Position numbers and translations under genes: made by a program. Positions 31,807 to 41,801 of a stretch of DNA of 64,000 bases are shown piece after piece; position 1 is the stretch's first letter; every line of letters starts with the position of its first letter. This DNA comes from Burkholderia ambifaria (lineage in GTDB: Bacteria; Pseudomonadota; Gammaproteobacteria; Burkholderiales; Burkholderiaceae): contig NZ_LKPJ01000012.1 of assembly GCF_001443045.1 (NCBI RefSeq), positions 177,123-241,122 of the forward strand. Reading direction: 5' to 3'. The notes below the pieces were generated by a model. It was not told where the DNA came from, did no database searches, and saw only the letters and a list, made by a program, of their open reading frames with translations.

Positions 31807-33687
31807 ATGACGTCACATACCGCCCATCCGCCCGGCACGCACGCATTCGCGTCGTCGTTCGGCGCGGCCTGCCTCGACGCCGAGCACACGCGCTTCCGGC
31901 TGTGGGCGCCCGCGAGCCGCGCGGCCGCGGTGGAAGTGCACGGCGAACGGCGCGTCGAGATGCAGGCCGCCGGCGACGGCTGGTTCGAGGTCGTCGCGCC
32001 GTGCGGCGCCGGCACGCTGTACCGCTTCCTGCTCGACGACGGCCTCGCGGTGCCCGATCCCGCATCGCGCTTCCAGCCGGATGACGTGCACGGCCCGAGC
32101 CAGGTCGTCGATCCGGCCGCGTACCGCTGGCGCCACGACGCGTGGCGCGGCCGGCCGTGGCACGAGACGGTGCTGTACGAGCTGCACGTCGGCGCATGCG
32201 GAGGCTATGCGAACGTCGAACGGCGCCTGGCCGACATCGCCGCGCTCGGCGTGACCGCGCTCGAGCTGATGCCCGTCAATGCGTTCCCGGGTGCGCGCAA
32301 CTGGGGCTACGACGGCGTGCTGCCGTTCGCGCCCGATGCATCGTACGGGCGGCCCGAGGAACTGAAGGCGCTCGTCGACGCCGCGCACGGGCTCGGGCTG
32401 CAGATGTTTCTCGACGTCGTGTACAACCACTTCGGCCCCGACGGCAACCTGCTGCCGCGCTATGCGCCCGCCTTTTTCCGCACGGACCGGCCGACCGCAT
32501 GGGGCCCGGCAATCGACTTCTCGCGTGCGCAGACGAGCGCGTTCTTCATCGAGAACGCGCTGTACTGGCTCGACGAATTCCGCTTCGACGGCCTGCGCAT
32601 CGATGCCGCGCATGCGATCGACGACGATGTATGGCTGCGGGAGCTGTCGCGCCGCGTGCGCGCGCATGCGGGCGGTGCGCGCCACGTGCATCTGGTGCTC
32701 GAGAACGAACGCAATGCGGCGAGCCTGCTCGGGCCCGACGGTTTCGACGCGCAGTGGAACGACGACTTCCACAACAGCGCGCACGTGCTGCTGACCGGCG
32801 AGCGCGAAGGCTACTACCGCGCCTATGCCGATGCGCCGCTACGTCATCTCGCGCGCACGCTCGGCGAAGGGTTCGCATACCAGGGCGAGCCTTCGCCGCT
32901 GCACGACGGCGCACCGCGCGGCGAGCCAAGCGCGCACCTGCCGCCGACCGCGTTCGTCACGTTCCTGCAGAACCACGACCAGATCGGCAATCGCGCGTTC
33001 GGCGAACGGCTGCGCGCGCTCGCGAACGACGACGCGGTGCGCGCGGCGACCGCGTTGATGCTGCTCGCACCGCAGATTCCGCTGTTGTTCATGGGCGAGG
33101 AAGACGGCAGCACGCAGCCGTTCCAGTTCTTCACCGACTATCGCGGCGAACTCGCCGATGCGGTGCGCGAAGGCCGGCGCCGCGAGTTCGCCGCGTTTTC
33201 CGCGTTCGCCGATCCCGCGCATCGCAGTGCGATTCCCGATCCGAACGACGTCGGCACCTTCGTGCGCTCGTCGCCCGGCCACGCGGACGCCACCGCCTGG
33301 CCCGACGCCGACGCGTGGCGGCGCTTCTACCGCAGCGCGCTGACGGTGCGCGCGGCGCTCGTGACGCCGCATCTGGCCGGCGCCCGCGCGCTCGGCGTCG
33401 ATCTGTTATCCGGCAACGGCAACAGCGGCGGCGGCGACGCGCAAGCGCTCGTCGCGCGCTGGCAGCTCGGCGACGGCAGCACGCTGACGATCGCGTTCAA
33501 TCCCGGCTCGCACGCTGCGGTGCTGCCTGCGCTGCCGGTCGGCAAGATCGTGTTCGAGACGCCGCCGCGCGCGCGCGACCGGCTCGCCGACCAGCGGCTG
33601 CCCGCACACACCTGCATCGCGTGGCGCGACGGCGCGGTCAACCACGATGCGCTGAGTCACCGCGCGAACGGGCACACGCGACCATGA
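31807..33687 (+). CDS. treZ: Malto-oligosyltrehalose trehalohydrolase TreZ
   Basis: Releases trehalose from the maltooligosyltrehalose made by TreY. 626 aa with an N-terminal beta domain (RFRLWAPASRAAAVEVHG), then a GH13 barrel: VLYELHVGACGGYANVERRL, ALELMPVNAFPGARNWGYDG, nucleophile Asp in FDGLRIDAAHAI, Glu in VLENERNA and FLQNHDQIGNR. The TreZ-specific VNAFPGxRNWGYDG and NDDFHN motifs separate it from GlgB. GAGGAG precedes the ATG by 5 bp; it lies 9 bp after glgX and overlaps malQ by four bases. Confidence 0.95.
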   Translation: MTSHTAHPPGTHAFASSFGAACLDAEHTRFRLWAPASRAAAVEVHGERRVEMQAAGDGWFEVVAPCGAGTLYRFLLDDGLAVPDPASRFQPDDVHGPSQVVDPAAYRWRHDAWRGRPWHETVLYELHVGACGGYANVERRLADIAALGVTALELMPVNAFPGARNWGYDGVLPFAPDASYGRPEELKALVDAAHGLGLQMFLDVVYNHFGPDGNLLPRYAPAFFRTDRPTAWGPAIDFSRAQTSAFFIENALYWLDEFRFDGLRIDAAHAIDDDVWLRELSRRVRAHAGGARHVHLVLENERNAASLLGPDGFDAQWNDDFHNSAHVLLTGEREGYYRAYADAPLRHLARTLGEGFAYQGEPSPLHDGAPRGEPSAHLPPTAFVTFLQNHDQIGNRAFGERLRALANDDAVRAATALMLLAPQIPLLFMGEEDGSTQPFQFFTDYRGELADAVREGRRREFAAFSAFADPAHRSAIPDPNDVGTFVRSSPGHADATAWPDADAWRRFYRSALTVRAALVTPHLAGARALGVDLLSGNGNSGGGDAQALVARWQLGDGSTLTIAFNPGSHAAVLPALPVGKIVFETPPRARDRLADQRLPAHTCIAWRDGAVNHDALSHRANGHTRP

Positions 33688-36017
33688 CGACCGACGTATC
33701 GATCGCCGAACTCGCGCGTGCGGCCGGGCTGGAGCCGGACTGGATCGATGCGGGCGGTGTCGCGCGACGGGTGGACGACGATGCGCTCGTTGCGCTCGTC
33801 GATGCGCTCGGCTGGCCGTGCGGCACGCCGAGCGAGCGGGCCGACAGCGCAGCCGCGCTCACCGACGCGCGCGACGCGACGCCGCGTGTCGTGACCGGGG
33901 ACGCCGGCATGCCGCTGACGCTGCCGCGCAGTATCGCGCCGCCCGGCGCGCGCTTCCGGATCGCGCTCGAATCGGGCGGGCACGTCGACGGGCGTGTGGC
34001 CGGCGCAGGCGAACACGGCACGCTGCCGCCGCTCGCGCTGCCCGGCTATCACACGCTCGACATCGGCGAGCAGCGCATCGGGCTCGCGATCGCGCCGCCG
34101 CGTGCGCGGCCGTTCGATGCGGGCCGCGGCATGCCGGAAGCGCGGCGCCGGTGGGGCATCGCGGCCCAGCTCTACAGCCTGCGCCGCGCGGGCGACGACG
34201 GCGCGGGCGACTACACCGCGCTCGCCGGCCTCGCCGCGCGCGCGGCGCGGCATGGCGCGCATGCGGTCGCGATCAGCCCGACGCATGCGGGCTATCCCGC
34301 GCTGCCCGAGCACGACAGCCCGTATTCACCGTCGTCGCGGCGCTGGCACAACGTCGCGTATCTAGACTGCGATGCGGTGCCGGGGGCCGATATCGTGCGG
34401 CGGATGAACGGCGCGGCAGCAGGTGACGTACACGCAGCGGATACGCCGCTGATCGACTGGCCGCACGTGCTGCCGCTGAAACTGCGACGCCTGCGCGCGT
34501 GCTTCGACGCGTGGCGTGCGAACGGCGAGCCGTCGCGCGACGCGTTCGAGCGGTTTCGCGCGGCGGGCGGCGCGGCGCTCGACGCGCATGCGCGCTTCGA
34601 TGCGCTGCAGGCGTTCTGCATCGAACACGGGATCGGCGCGGACTGGCGGCAATGGCCCGCGCAATGGCAAATGCCGACGTCAGCCGAAGTCGACGCGTTC
34701 GCCCATGCGCATGCCGAGACGATCGCGTTCCACACGTTCCTGCAATGGTGCGCGTCGGACGCGCTCGGCAACGCGCAGCAGGCGGCGCGCGACGCCGGGA
34801 TGACGATCGGGCTGATCGCCGACCTCGCGGTCGGCTCCGATCGCGCGGGCAGCGACGCGTGGGCGCACGGCACGACGCTGCTGCGCGGCGTGTCGGTCGG
34901 CGCGCCGCCCGACCTGTTCAACGCGGACGGCCAGGCGTGGGGCGTGACGACGTGGACACCCGCCGCGCTGCGCGCGAACGGCTTCGCGCCGTTCGTCGAC
35001 CTGTTGCGCGCGGCCTTCGCCCATGCGGGCGGGGTCCGCATCGATCACGTGCTCGGCTTCGCGCGGTTATGGATCGTGCCGGAAGGCCGGTCGCCGCGCG
35101 AAGGCGCGTACCTGCGCTATCCGGTCGACGATCTCGTGCGGCTCGTCACGCTGGAGGCGGCACGGCATCGCGCGGTCGCGATCGGCGAGGATCTCGGCAC
35201 GGTGCCGGCGGGGTTTCGCGAACGGCTCGGCGCGCAGGGCATCGCGGGGATGCGCGTGCTGTGGTTCGAGCGGGAAGCGGACCGCGCATTTCGGCCGCCG
35301 TCGGCGTGGGATCGCGACACGATCGCGATGACGTCGACGCATGACCTGCCGACGGTGGCGGGCTGGTGGCATGGTGTCGATCTCGCGTGGCGGCGGGTCG
35401 TGGCGGGTGCGGTTACCGATGCCGATGCCGATGCCGATGCCGATGCCGATGCCGATGCCGCCAAACATGCACGTGCGGCTGATGAAAGCAACCACACGCG
35501 ACGAACCGCGAGTGCGCGCAACGCCGATGACGACATCGGTCGCGCTGCAGCCGCACACGGCTCTGGCCGCGCCGAACGGAACAGTCCGGGTCTGCGTGAT
35601 GACGATACCCCCGCTGCGGACGACGGCCGCAACGTGCCTTCCACACACGACGCGTCACCCATCGCCCCCGACCTCACAGCCGCCGAGGCCGAACGCGCCG
35701 CCGACCGCGCGGCGCTGTGGCACGCGTTGCAGCACGCACGCTGCGCACCGGCCGGCGCGCCGATCCCGTTCGCCGACGCACCGCCCGTCAGCGCGATCCT
35801 TGCATACGTCGCGCGCAGCCCGTCGCCGCTCGCGATCGTGCCGCTCGAGGATCTGCTCGCACTGGACGAGCAACCGAATCTCCCCGGCCCGCCATGCGGC
35901 CATCCGAACTGGCTGCGCCGGCTGCCGCGCGCGGTCAACGCGCTGTTCGACGCCGACGCGCGCAAGCGCATCGCGGCGATCGAGCACGCGCGCCGGGCTC
36001 GGGAGGACGAAGCATGA
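33684..36017 (+). CDS. malQ: 4-alpha-glucanotransferase MalQ with low-complexity insert
   Basis: Disproportionates maltooligosaccharides by transferring alpha-1,4-glucan segments (GH77). 777 aa. Catalytic residues are Asp454 (GVRIDHVLGFARLW), Glu502 (GEDLGTVPAGF) and Asp554 (TSTHDLPTVAGWW). N-terminal helical and beta domains precede the barrel, as in large bacterial MalQ. Between residue ~575 and ~665 lies an insert absent from the family core: seven Asp-Ala pairs from a (GATGCC)7 tract, then a charged unstructured stretch. The barrel resumes at AAEAERAADRAALWHAL. The frame is kept, so the enzyme may remain active. The start overlaps the treZ stop. Confidence 0.93.
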   Translation: MTTDVSIAELARAAGLEPDWIDAGGVARRVDDDALVALVDALGWPCGTPSERADSAAALTDARDATPRVVTGDAGMPLTLPRSIAPPGARFRIALESGGHVDGRVAGAGEHGTLPPLALPGYHTLDIGEQRIGLAIAPPRARPFDAGRGMPEARRRWGIAAQLYSLRRAGDDGAGDYTALAGLAARAARHGAHAVAISPTHAGYPALPEHDSPYSPSSRRWHNVAYLDCDAVPGADIVRRMNGAAAGDVHAADTPLIDWPHVLPLKLRRLRACFDAWRANGEPSRDAFERFRAAGGAALDAHARFDALQAFCIEHGIGADWRQWPAQWQMPTSAEVDAFAHAHAETIAFHTFLQWCASDALGNAQQAARDAGMTIGLIADLAVGSDRAGSDAWAHGTTLLRGVSVGAPPDLFNADGQAWGVTTWTPAALRANGFAPFVDLLRAAFAHAGGVRIDHVLGFARLWIVPEGRSPREGAYLRYPVDDLVRLVTLEAARHRAVAIGEDLGTVPAGFRERLGAQGIAGMRVLWFEREADRAFRPPSAWDRDTIAMTSTHDLPTVAGWWHGVDLAWRRVVAGAVTDADADADADADADAAKHARAADESNHTRRTASARNADDDIGRAAAAHGSGRAERNSPGLRDDDTPAADDGRNVPSTHDASPIAPDLTAAEAERAADRAALWHALQHARCAPAGAPIPFADAPPVSAILAYVARSPSPLAIVPLEDLLALDEQPNLPGPPCGHPNWLRRLPRAVNALFDADARKRIAAIEHARRAREDEA
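35418..35459 (+). repeat. (GATGCC)7 hexanucleotide tract inside malQ
   Basis: Seven perfect GATGCC units encoding Asp-Ala repeats from residue 579. Six-base steps keep the frame, so copy number can vary between strains without breaking the gene. Confidence 0.95.
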
Positions 36018-38788
36018 CGCCGCGCGCGACCCTGCGGCTGCAACTGCACGCGGGCTTCACGTTCGACGACGCGGCCGCGCACGCCGACTATTTCGCCAGG
36101 CTCGGCGTGAGCCACCTGTACCTGTCGCCGATCACGACGGCCGAGCCCGGCTCGCTGCACGGCTACGACACCGTCGACCATCGCGCGATCGGTCCGGAAC
36201 TCGGCGGCGAAGCCGGCTTCCGGCGCCTCGTCGACGCGCTGCGCGCGCACGGCCTCGGCGTGATCGTCGATATCGTGCCGAACCACATGGGCGTCGGCGG
36301 CACGTCGAACGGCTGGTGGAACGACGTGCTCGAATGGGGGCCGGCGAGCCCGTATGCACGTTACTTCGACATCGACTGGCATCCGCCCGATGCGGCGCTT
36401 GACGGCAAGGTGCTGCTGCCCTGCCTCGGCGCGCCGTACGGTGACGCGCTCGCGGCCGGCGACATCACGCTCGGCGCCGATCCGTCGGCCGGACGCTTCT
36501 TCATCGCATGCCCGGGCAGAACCCTGCCGGTCGCGCCGGCAACCTATGCGGAGATCCTGCGCATCGCGAACCGCGCGGACCTGAACGCGCTCGCCGAACG
36601 CTTCGCCGCCGCGACGGCACGCGGCAGCACGCGTCTCGCGGCCGCGCATACGGCGCTGCGCGACTACGCCGCCGCCCAGGGCCCGCACGCGTTCGACGCG
36701 ATATTGCGCGGCGCCGATCCGCGCCGCGCACGCTCGCGCGCATGCCTGCACCATGTGCTCGAACGCCAGCACTACCGGCTCGCGTGGTGGCGCACGGCCG
36801 CCGACGAGCTGAACTGGCGGCGCTTCTTCGATATCGCGACGCTCGCGGCCGTCCGCGTCGACGATGAAGCGGTGTTCGACGCGGTGCACGCGCTGCCGTT
36901 GGCGCTTCATGCGGCCGGCTATATCGACGGCCTGCGCGTCGATCACGTCGATGGCCTCGCCGATCCGCGCGCGTACTGCCGGCGCCTGCATGCGAGGCTC
37001 GCCGCGCAGCACGACGAGCGGCCGTACGTCGTCGTCGAGAAGATCCTCGCGCCGGGCGAGACGCTGCGCGACGACTGGCGCGTCGCCGGCACGACCGGCT
37101 ACGACTTCATGAACGACGTCGCCGCGCTGCTGCACGACCCGGCCGGCGCCGCGCCGCTCGCCGCGCACTGGGCAGCCGTGTCGGGATCGGCGCGGTCGTT
37201 CGCGCAGGAAGCGGTGGCCGGCAAGCGGCGCGTGCTGATGCGACAACTCGCCGGCGAGCACGAACGCGTCGCACGGGCGTTGCACCGCATCGCGCGCGCG
37301 GCCCCCGCGACGCGCGACATCAGCCGGATCGCGCTCCAGCGCGTGCTGGGCGAGCTCGCCGTGCACCTGCCCGTGTACCGGATGTACCCGACAGCCGGCG
37401 ACGAGCCGACCTGCGCCGATCGCCGCGTGCTGGCGCACGCGTACGACGCGGCGTGCGCCGCGATCGATCCGTCCGACCGCTACGCGCTCGACCGCGTCGC
37501 CGGCTGGCTCGGGCTGCCGGGCACGCGCGTGCCGCGCGCGGATGCCGCGGCGCTGCACGCGGCGCGCGTCGCGTTCGCACAGCTCACCGCGCCGCTCGCC
37601 GCGAAGGGCGTCGAGGACACGGCCAACTACCGCTACGGCCGGCTGCTGTCGCGCAACGAGGTCGGCGCCGATGCGGGCGATTTCAGCCTGTCGCGCGGCG
37701 CGTTCCATGCACGCAACCGGCGTCGCGCGCGCACCGTCCCGCATACGCTCGTCGCGACCGCGACGCACGATCACAAGCGCGGCGAGGATGCGCGCGCGCG
37801 GCTCGCGGTACTGAGCGAAGTGTCCGACGCATGGCGCGCGGTGTCGCTCGACTGGTCCGCGCTGAACCAGCCGCACCGCGGCGGCGCGCATCGCGATCTC
37901 GCGTGGGCGCCGGGGCCGGCCGCGGAAGCGATGCTGTACCAGACGCTCGTCGGCTGCTGGCCGCCGCGGCTCGCACCCGACGATGCGGCCGGGCTCGCGG
38001 CGCTTGCGGAACGCGTGGCGCGCTGGCAGACGAAGGCGCTGCGCGAAGCGAAACAGCACACCGACTGGCTCGCCCCCGACGCGGACTATGAGCACGCTTG
38101 CGAGCAGTTCGTCCGCGCGATCCTGACGCCGCACGGCACGGGCGATTTCGTGCACCGGCTGCATGCGTTCGTCACGCGGATCGCGCCGGCCGGCGTCGTC
38201 AACAGTCTCACGCAGGCGGCGCTGCGGATGGCGTCGCCGGGCGTGCCCGACCTGTACCAAGGTACCGAGTCATGGGATCACTCGCTCGTCGATCCGGACA
38301 ACCGGCGCGACGTGCCGTTTGCCGCGCTCGCGGCCGAACGGGTCGACGGGCAGGTCGCCGCGTATCTGCAGGCTTGGCCCGATGCGCGCGTGAAGCGGGC
38401 GCTCGTCGAGCGGATGCTCGCGCTGCGCACACGCTGGCCTGCGACGTTCGCGGATGGCGCCTATGTGCCGCTGCGCGTGCGCGGCAGGCTCGGACGGCAC
38501 GCGGTGGCATTCGCACGGTGCGACGAAACGGCAACGATCGTGGTGATCGTGACGCGGCTCGCGTGCAGATTGCTTGGCGAAGTGCCGGGGCTGCCGCGCA
38601 TCGAGCCTCGGGAATGGGGCGATACGGCCGTGGTGCTGCCGCGCGGCGCCAGCGAGCAGTGGATCGACTGGCTGAACGACGGACGCGAAGCCGGAGCGCC
38701 GGACGGCACGATGCGGCTCGATCGCTGCCTGGCGGCGTTGCCGGTCGCGGTGCTCGTGGCAACCGATACGAACGGCCCGCAGCGGTAA
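36014..38788 (+). CDS. treY: Maltooligosyl trehalose synthase TreY
   Basis: Converts the reducing-end alpha-1,4 bond of maltooligosaccharides to the alpha,alpha-1,1 bond of trehalose. 924 aa, GH13 subfamily 26. Family marks: LRLQLHAGFTFDDAAAH, YLSPITTAEPGSLHGYD, IVDIVPNHMGVGG, nucleophile Asp in GLRVDHVDGLADP, Glu in VVVEKILAPGE, KGVEDTANYRYGRLLSRNEVG, ATHDHKRGEDARARL and PGVPDLYQGTESWD. ATG 36014 overlaps the malQ stop by four bases. Last gene of the operon; its TAA stop forms the first bases of repeat array A. Confidence 0.95.
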   Translation: MTPRATLRLQLHAGFTFDDAAAHADYFARLGVSHLYLSPITTAEPGSLHGYDTVDHRAIGPELGGEAGFRRLVDALRAHGLGVIVDIVPNHMGVGGTSNGWWNDVLEWGPASPYARYFDIDWHPPDAALDGKVLLPCLGAPYGDALAAGDITLGADPSAGRFFIACPGRTLPVAPATYAEILRIANRADLNALAERFAAATARGSTRLAAAHTALRDYAAAQGPHAFDAILRGADPRRARSRACLHHVLERQHYRLAWWRTAADELNWRRFFDIATLAAVRVDDEAVFDAVHALPLALHAAGYIDGLRVDHVDGLADPRAYCRRLHARLAAQHDERPYVVVEKILAPGETLRDDWRVAGTTGYDFMNDVAALLHDPAGAAPLAAHWAAVSGSARSFAQEAVAGKRRVLMRQLAGEHERVARALHRIARAAPATRDISRIALQRVLGELAVHLPVYRMYPTAGDEPTCADRRVLAHAYDAACAAIDPSDRYALDRVAGWLGLPGTRVPRADAAALHAARVAFAQLTAPLAAKGVEDTANYRYGRLLSRNEVGADAGDFSLSRGAFHARNRRRARTVPHTLVATATHDHKRGEDARARLAVLSEVSDAWRAVSLDWSALNQPHRGGAHRDLAWAPGPAAEAMLYQTLVGCWPPRLAPDDAAGLAALAERVARWQTKALREAKQHTDWLAPDADYEHACEQFVRAILTPHGTGDFVHRLHAFVTRIAPAGVVNSLTQAALRMASPGVPDLYQGTESWDHSLVDPDNRRDVPFAALAAERVDGQVAAYLQAWPDARVKRALVERMLALRTRWPATFADGAYVPLRVRGRLGRHAVAFARCDETATIVVIVTRLACRLLGEVPGLPRIEPREWGDTAVVLPRGASEQWIDWLNDGREAGAPDGTMRLDRCLAALPVAVLVATDTNGPQR

Positions 38789-38880
38789 TCGATTTTGTGC
38801 AAATCGGCCCGAAAATAATCGTTTTTGCACGACCAAAATCGTTTTTCGCACAAAACAGGTTTCGCCAATCGATTTTGTGC
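38787..38880 (+). promoter_or_regulatory. Four-site repeat array A (30-20-30 spacing)
   Basis: Four copies of a motif near AATCGATTTTGTGC start at 38787, 38817, 38837 and 38867. The first is AATCGATTTTGTGC followed by AAATCGGC, the second AATCGTTTTTGCAC, the third AATCGTTTTTCGCA, the fourth AATCGATTTTGTGC. All lie on the same strand at steps of 30, 20 and 30 bp, near whole helical turns. The array begins inside the treY stop codon and ends before the convergent arsN2 gene. No plus-strand gene follows for it to control, unlike array B. Confidence 0.75.
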
Positions 38881-38933
38881 AAGGACGAGCGGCGCCCGAC
38901 ACCAGCCGCCTCGCTGCGCTCCAGCCAGTCCGT

Positions 38934-39362
38934 TCAACACGCCAGCAACATCGCCGTGGCCGCATCCGGACATCCCCCCTGAAACTGACTGGACGCCAGC
39001 AGCGGCCGCGGAACATCCTTGCGGGCCACGGGCACGAAACCCAAACCGGCGAAATAGTCTTCCGCGGTCGTCGTCAGCAACCCGATCGACTGGACCTCGC
39101 GCGCGCGGCACGCCGCGATCAGCCGCGCCACGATCGCGCGACCGTGACCGTTCCGTTGCGCATCCGATGCGACGGCGATCGACCGGATCAGCGCGAAGTC
39201 CCCGTAATATTCGATACCGCCGCATCCGGTCACGGCAGGCGGATCGGCGAGCACGACGAAGTGTTCGAGGTGCGCCGCGACACCGGCGACAGGCAGGTTC
39301 GACGCGCGAAGCAATGCCTCGATCGCGGCCAGGTCGGACAACGCTGCGGAACGAAGTTGCAT
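38934..39362 (-). CDS. arsN2: GNAT N-acetyltransferase, ArsN2-like
   Basis: Acetyltransferase of 142 aa, last gene of the arsenic operon. The GNAT acetyl-CoA loop is QRNGHGRAIVARLI, preceded by the strand ALIRSIAVASD. AEDYFAGLGFVPVARKDVP is the usual GNAT end. ArsN-type members are found in ars operons and acetylate organoarsenical or related substrates; the substrate here is unproven. The start chosen is ATG 39362 after GGGAG rather than the in-frame start at 39392. It starts 39 bp after the arsH stop. Confidence 0.83.
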   Translation of the reverse strand: MQLRSAALSDLAAIEALLRASNLPVAGVAAHLEHFVVLADPPAVTGCGGIEYYGDFALIRSIAVASDAQRNGHGRAIVARLIAACRAREVQSIGLLTTTAEDYFAGLGFVPVARKDVPRPLLASSQFQGGCPDAATAMLLAC

Positions 39363-39401
39363 GACATCGACTCCCGATTGGATCGGCGGCATCGGTGCAG
39401 G

Positions 39402-40124
39402 TCAGATCCCGCGCTGATTCACCCGCTTCGACAATGCCTCCGCGCTTTCCTTGCGCTCGCTGTACCGATCGACCAGATACGGGCCGATGTCGCGCGTGAG
39501 CAGCGTGAACTTGACCAGCTCCTCCATCACGTCGACAACGCGATCGTAATAGGCCGACGGCTTCATCCGCCCCGCTTCGTCGAATTCCATGAAGGCCTTG
39601 GCCACCGACGACTGGTTCGGGATCGTCAGCATGCGCATCCAGCGCCCCAGCACGCGCATCTGGTTCACCGCGTTGAACGACTGCGAGCCGCCGCTGACCT
39701 GCATCACGGCCAGCGTCTTGCCCTGCGTCGGCCGCACGGCGCCGACCGACAGCGGAATCCAGTCGATCTGCGACTTCATGATCCCCGTCATCGCGCCGTG
39801 CCGCTCCGGCGAGCACCACACCATCCCTTCCGACCACATCACGAGCTCGCGCAGCTCGACGACCTTCGGGTGGCTCTCCGGCGCATCGTCGGGCAGCGGC
39901 AAGCCGCTCGGATTGAATACGCGCACCTCGGCGCCCATCGCCGTGAGCAGGCGCTCGGCTTCCTCGACCAGCAGCCGGCTGAACGAACGCTCGCGCAGCG
40001 AGCCGTACAGCAGCAGGAAACGCGGCGGATGCGTGGACGGCGACGCCGGCCGCAAGCGGCTCGCGTCCGGCACGCGGAAGAGTTCGGGGTCGAGTTGCGG
40101 CAGATCGGTCAGTCGGTCGGTCAT
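39402..40124 (-). CDS. arsH: ArsH, NADPH-dependent FMN reductase / organoarsenical oxidase
   Basis: Flavoprotein of 240 aa that oxidises trivalent methylarsenicals, giving resistance. It shows the flavodoxin-like FMN loop [23 protein letters not shown] and the ArsH-specific [24 protein letters not shown] and [23 protein letters not shown]. It is full length for ArsH. It lies 21 bp after acr3 in the minus-strand operon. Confidence 0.94.
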   Translation of the reverse strand: MTDRLTDLPQLDPELFRVPDASRLRPASPSTHPPRFLLLYGSLRERSFSRLLVEEAERLLTAMGAEVRVFNPSGLPLPDDAPESHPKVVELRELVMWSEGMVWCSPERHGAMTGIMKSQIDWIPLSVGAVRPTQGKTLAVMQVSGGSQSFNAVNQMRVLGRWMRMLTIPNQSSVAKAFMEFDEAGRMKPSAYYDRVVDVMEELVKFTLLTRDIGPYLVDRYSERKESAEALSKRVNQRGI

Positions 40125-40145
40125 GGCGGGATTTACGTGGTTGGC

Positions 40146-41216
40146 TCAGGCGCGCTCGTACCAGCCCTTCGACCGGTTCACGATGCGCACCACCAGCAGC
40201 ATGACCGGCACTTCGATCAGCACGCCGACGACGGTCGCCAGCGCCGCACCGGAGTGAAAACCGAACAGGCTGATCGCGGCCGCGACGGCGAGCTCGAAGA
40301 AATTGGATGCGCCGATCAGCGCGGACGGGCACGCGACGTTGTGCTTCTCGCCCACCGCGCGGTTGAGCCAGTATGCGAGCGCCGCATTGAAGAACACCTG
40401 GATCAGGATCGGCACCGCGAGCAATGCGATCACCAGCGGCTGCTTCAGGATCGCTTCGCCCTGGAACGCGAACAGCAGCACGAGCGTCGCGAGCAGCGCG
40501 GCGATCGACCACGGGCCGATCTTCGCCATCGCGGCATCGAACGCGGCCTGTCCGTTGCGCAGCAGCCGCTTGCGCCAGATCTGCGCGAGGATCACCGGAA
40601 TCACGATGTAGAGCAGCACCGACGTGAACAGCGTCGCCCACGGCACGGTAATCGCGGACATCCCGAGCAGCAGTCCGACCAGCGGCGCGAACGCGATCAC
40701 CATGATGCTGTCGTTCAGCGCGACCTGCGACAGCGTGAACAGCGGATCGCCGCCCGTGAGCCGGCTCCACACGAACACCATCGCCGTGCACGGTGCGGCG
40801 GCCAGCAGGATCAGGCCGGCGATATAGCTGTCAAGCTGATCCGCCGGCAACATCGGCGCGAACAGCTGCCGGATGAACAGCCAGCCGAGCAAGGCCATCG
40901 AGAACGGCTTGACGAGCCAGTTCACGACGAGCGTGACGCCGATTCCCTTCACATGCTGGCGCACTTCATGCAGCGCGCCGAAATCGACCTTCACGAGCAT
41001 CGGCACAATCATCACCCAGATCAGCAGCCCGACCGGCAGGTTGACCTGCGCGTACTCGATGCGGCCGATCCGCTGGAACAGGCCGGGCAGCAGCTGGCCG
41101 AGCGCGATGCCGGCGACGATGCACAGCGCGACCCAGACCGTCAGGTAGCGTTCGAAGAAGTTGATCGCGGGCTTGACGACGGCGTGGCGAGGCGGAATGA
41201 CGTTGGACGTGTTCAT
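40146..41216 (-). CDS. acr3: Arsenite efflux transporter, ACR3 family
   Basis: Inner-membrane arsenite/H+ antiporter, 356 aa with about ten helices. It shows NLPVGLLIWVMIVPMLVKVDF, the conserved cysteine segment LLAAAPCTAMVFVWSRLT, and NVACPSALIGASNFFELAVA. This is the ACR3 (BASS-fold) exporter, not the ArsB of E. coli. The ATG at 41216 (MNTSNVIPP) is chosen; the longer frame to 41519 overlaps arsC. ACR3 extrudes the arsenite made by ArsC. Confidence 0.93.
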   Translation of the reverse strand: MNTSNVIPPRHAVVKPAINFFERYLTVWVALCIVAGIALGQLLPGLFQRIGRIEYAQVNLPVGLLIWVMIVPMLVKVDFGALHEVRQHVKGIGVTLVVNWLVKPFSMALLGWLFIRQLFAPMLPADQLDSYIAGLILLAAAPCTAMVFVWSRLTGGDPLFTLSQVALNDSIMVIAFAPLVGLLLGMSAITVPWATLFTSVLLYIVIPVILAQIWRKRLLRNGQAAFDAAMAKIGPWSIAALLATLVLLFAFQGEAILKQPLVIALLAVPILIQVFFNAALAYWLNRAVGEKHNVACPSALIGASNFFELAVAAAISLFGFHSGAALATVVGVLIEVPVMLLVVRIVNRSKGWYERA

Positions 41217-41284
41217 CGGACAGGAGGAGTCGGGCTGGAGAAGGCACGCGGCACGCCGGTTCACGTATGCCGCCGTGCGACCGC

Positions 41285-41779
41285 TCAGTTTCGCGAAATG
41301 GCGGTCAATGCCGCCTGGAGTTCGGCGTGGCTCATGCGCTCGAGCGGCAGCGCGAGCAGCTGCAGCATCCGGTAGCCGAGCGCCTCGCGCGTCAGTTCGA
41401 ACGCGAGCTGCTTGCCTGCATCGCCGCCCGGCGCGTTCGACGGATCGGCGTAGCCCCAATGGACTTTCACCGGACTGCCGGGCCAGTACGGGCAGGTCTC
41501 CGCGGCTGCGCTGTCGCATACCGTGATGACGATGCGCATTTCCGGCGCGTGGTCGCCGACGAATTCGTCCCAGCTCTTGCTGCGGTATCCGGCGACGTCG
41601 ACGCCGGCACGCGTGAGCGCCTCCAGCGCGAACGGATTGAGCCGGCCGCTCGGTGCGCTGCCGGCGCTGTAGGCGCGCACGTCGCGGCCGAGCTTCGCGG
41701 CCCAGTGGTTGAGCATCCCCTCCGCGAGCACGCTGCGCGCGGAGTTGTGGGTACAGAGGATCAGGACGTGGGTGGTCAT
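41285..41779 (-). CDS. arsC: Arsenate reductase ArsC, low-molecular-weight phosphatase type
   Basis: Reduces arsenate to arsenite, 164 aa. The P-loop CTHNSAR (CX5R, Cys9-Arg15) and later cysteines in VITVCDSAAAETCPYWPG match the thiol-linked LMW-PTPase ArsC branch rather than the glutaredoxin-linked plasmid type. The Asp in WGYADPSNAPG is the general acid position. It lies between arsR (22 bp upstream) and acr3 (68 bp downstream). Confidence 0.93.
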   Translation of the reverse strand: MTTHVLILCTHNSARSVLAEGMLNHWAAKLGRDVRAYSAGSAPSGRLNPFALEALTRAGVDVAGYRSKSWDEFVGDHAPEMRIVITVCDSAAAETCPYWPGSPVKVHWGYADPSNAPGGDAGKQLAFELTREALGYRMLQLLALPLERMSHAELQAALTAISRN

Positions 41780-41801
41780 CGGCGGGTGCGTGAATGCGTG
41801 C

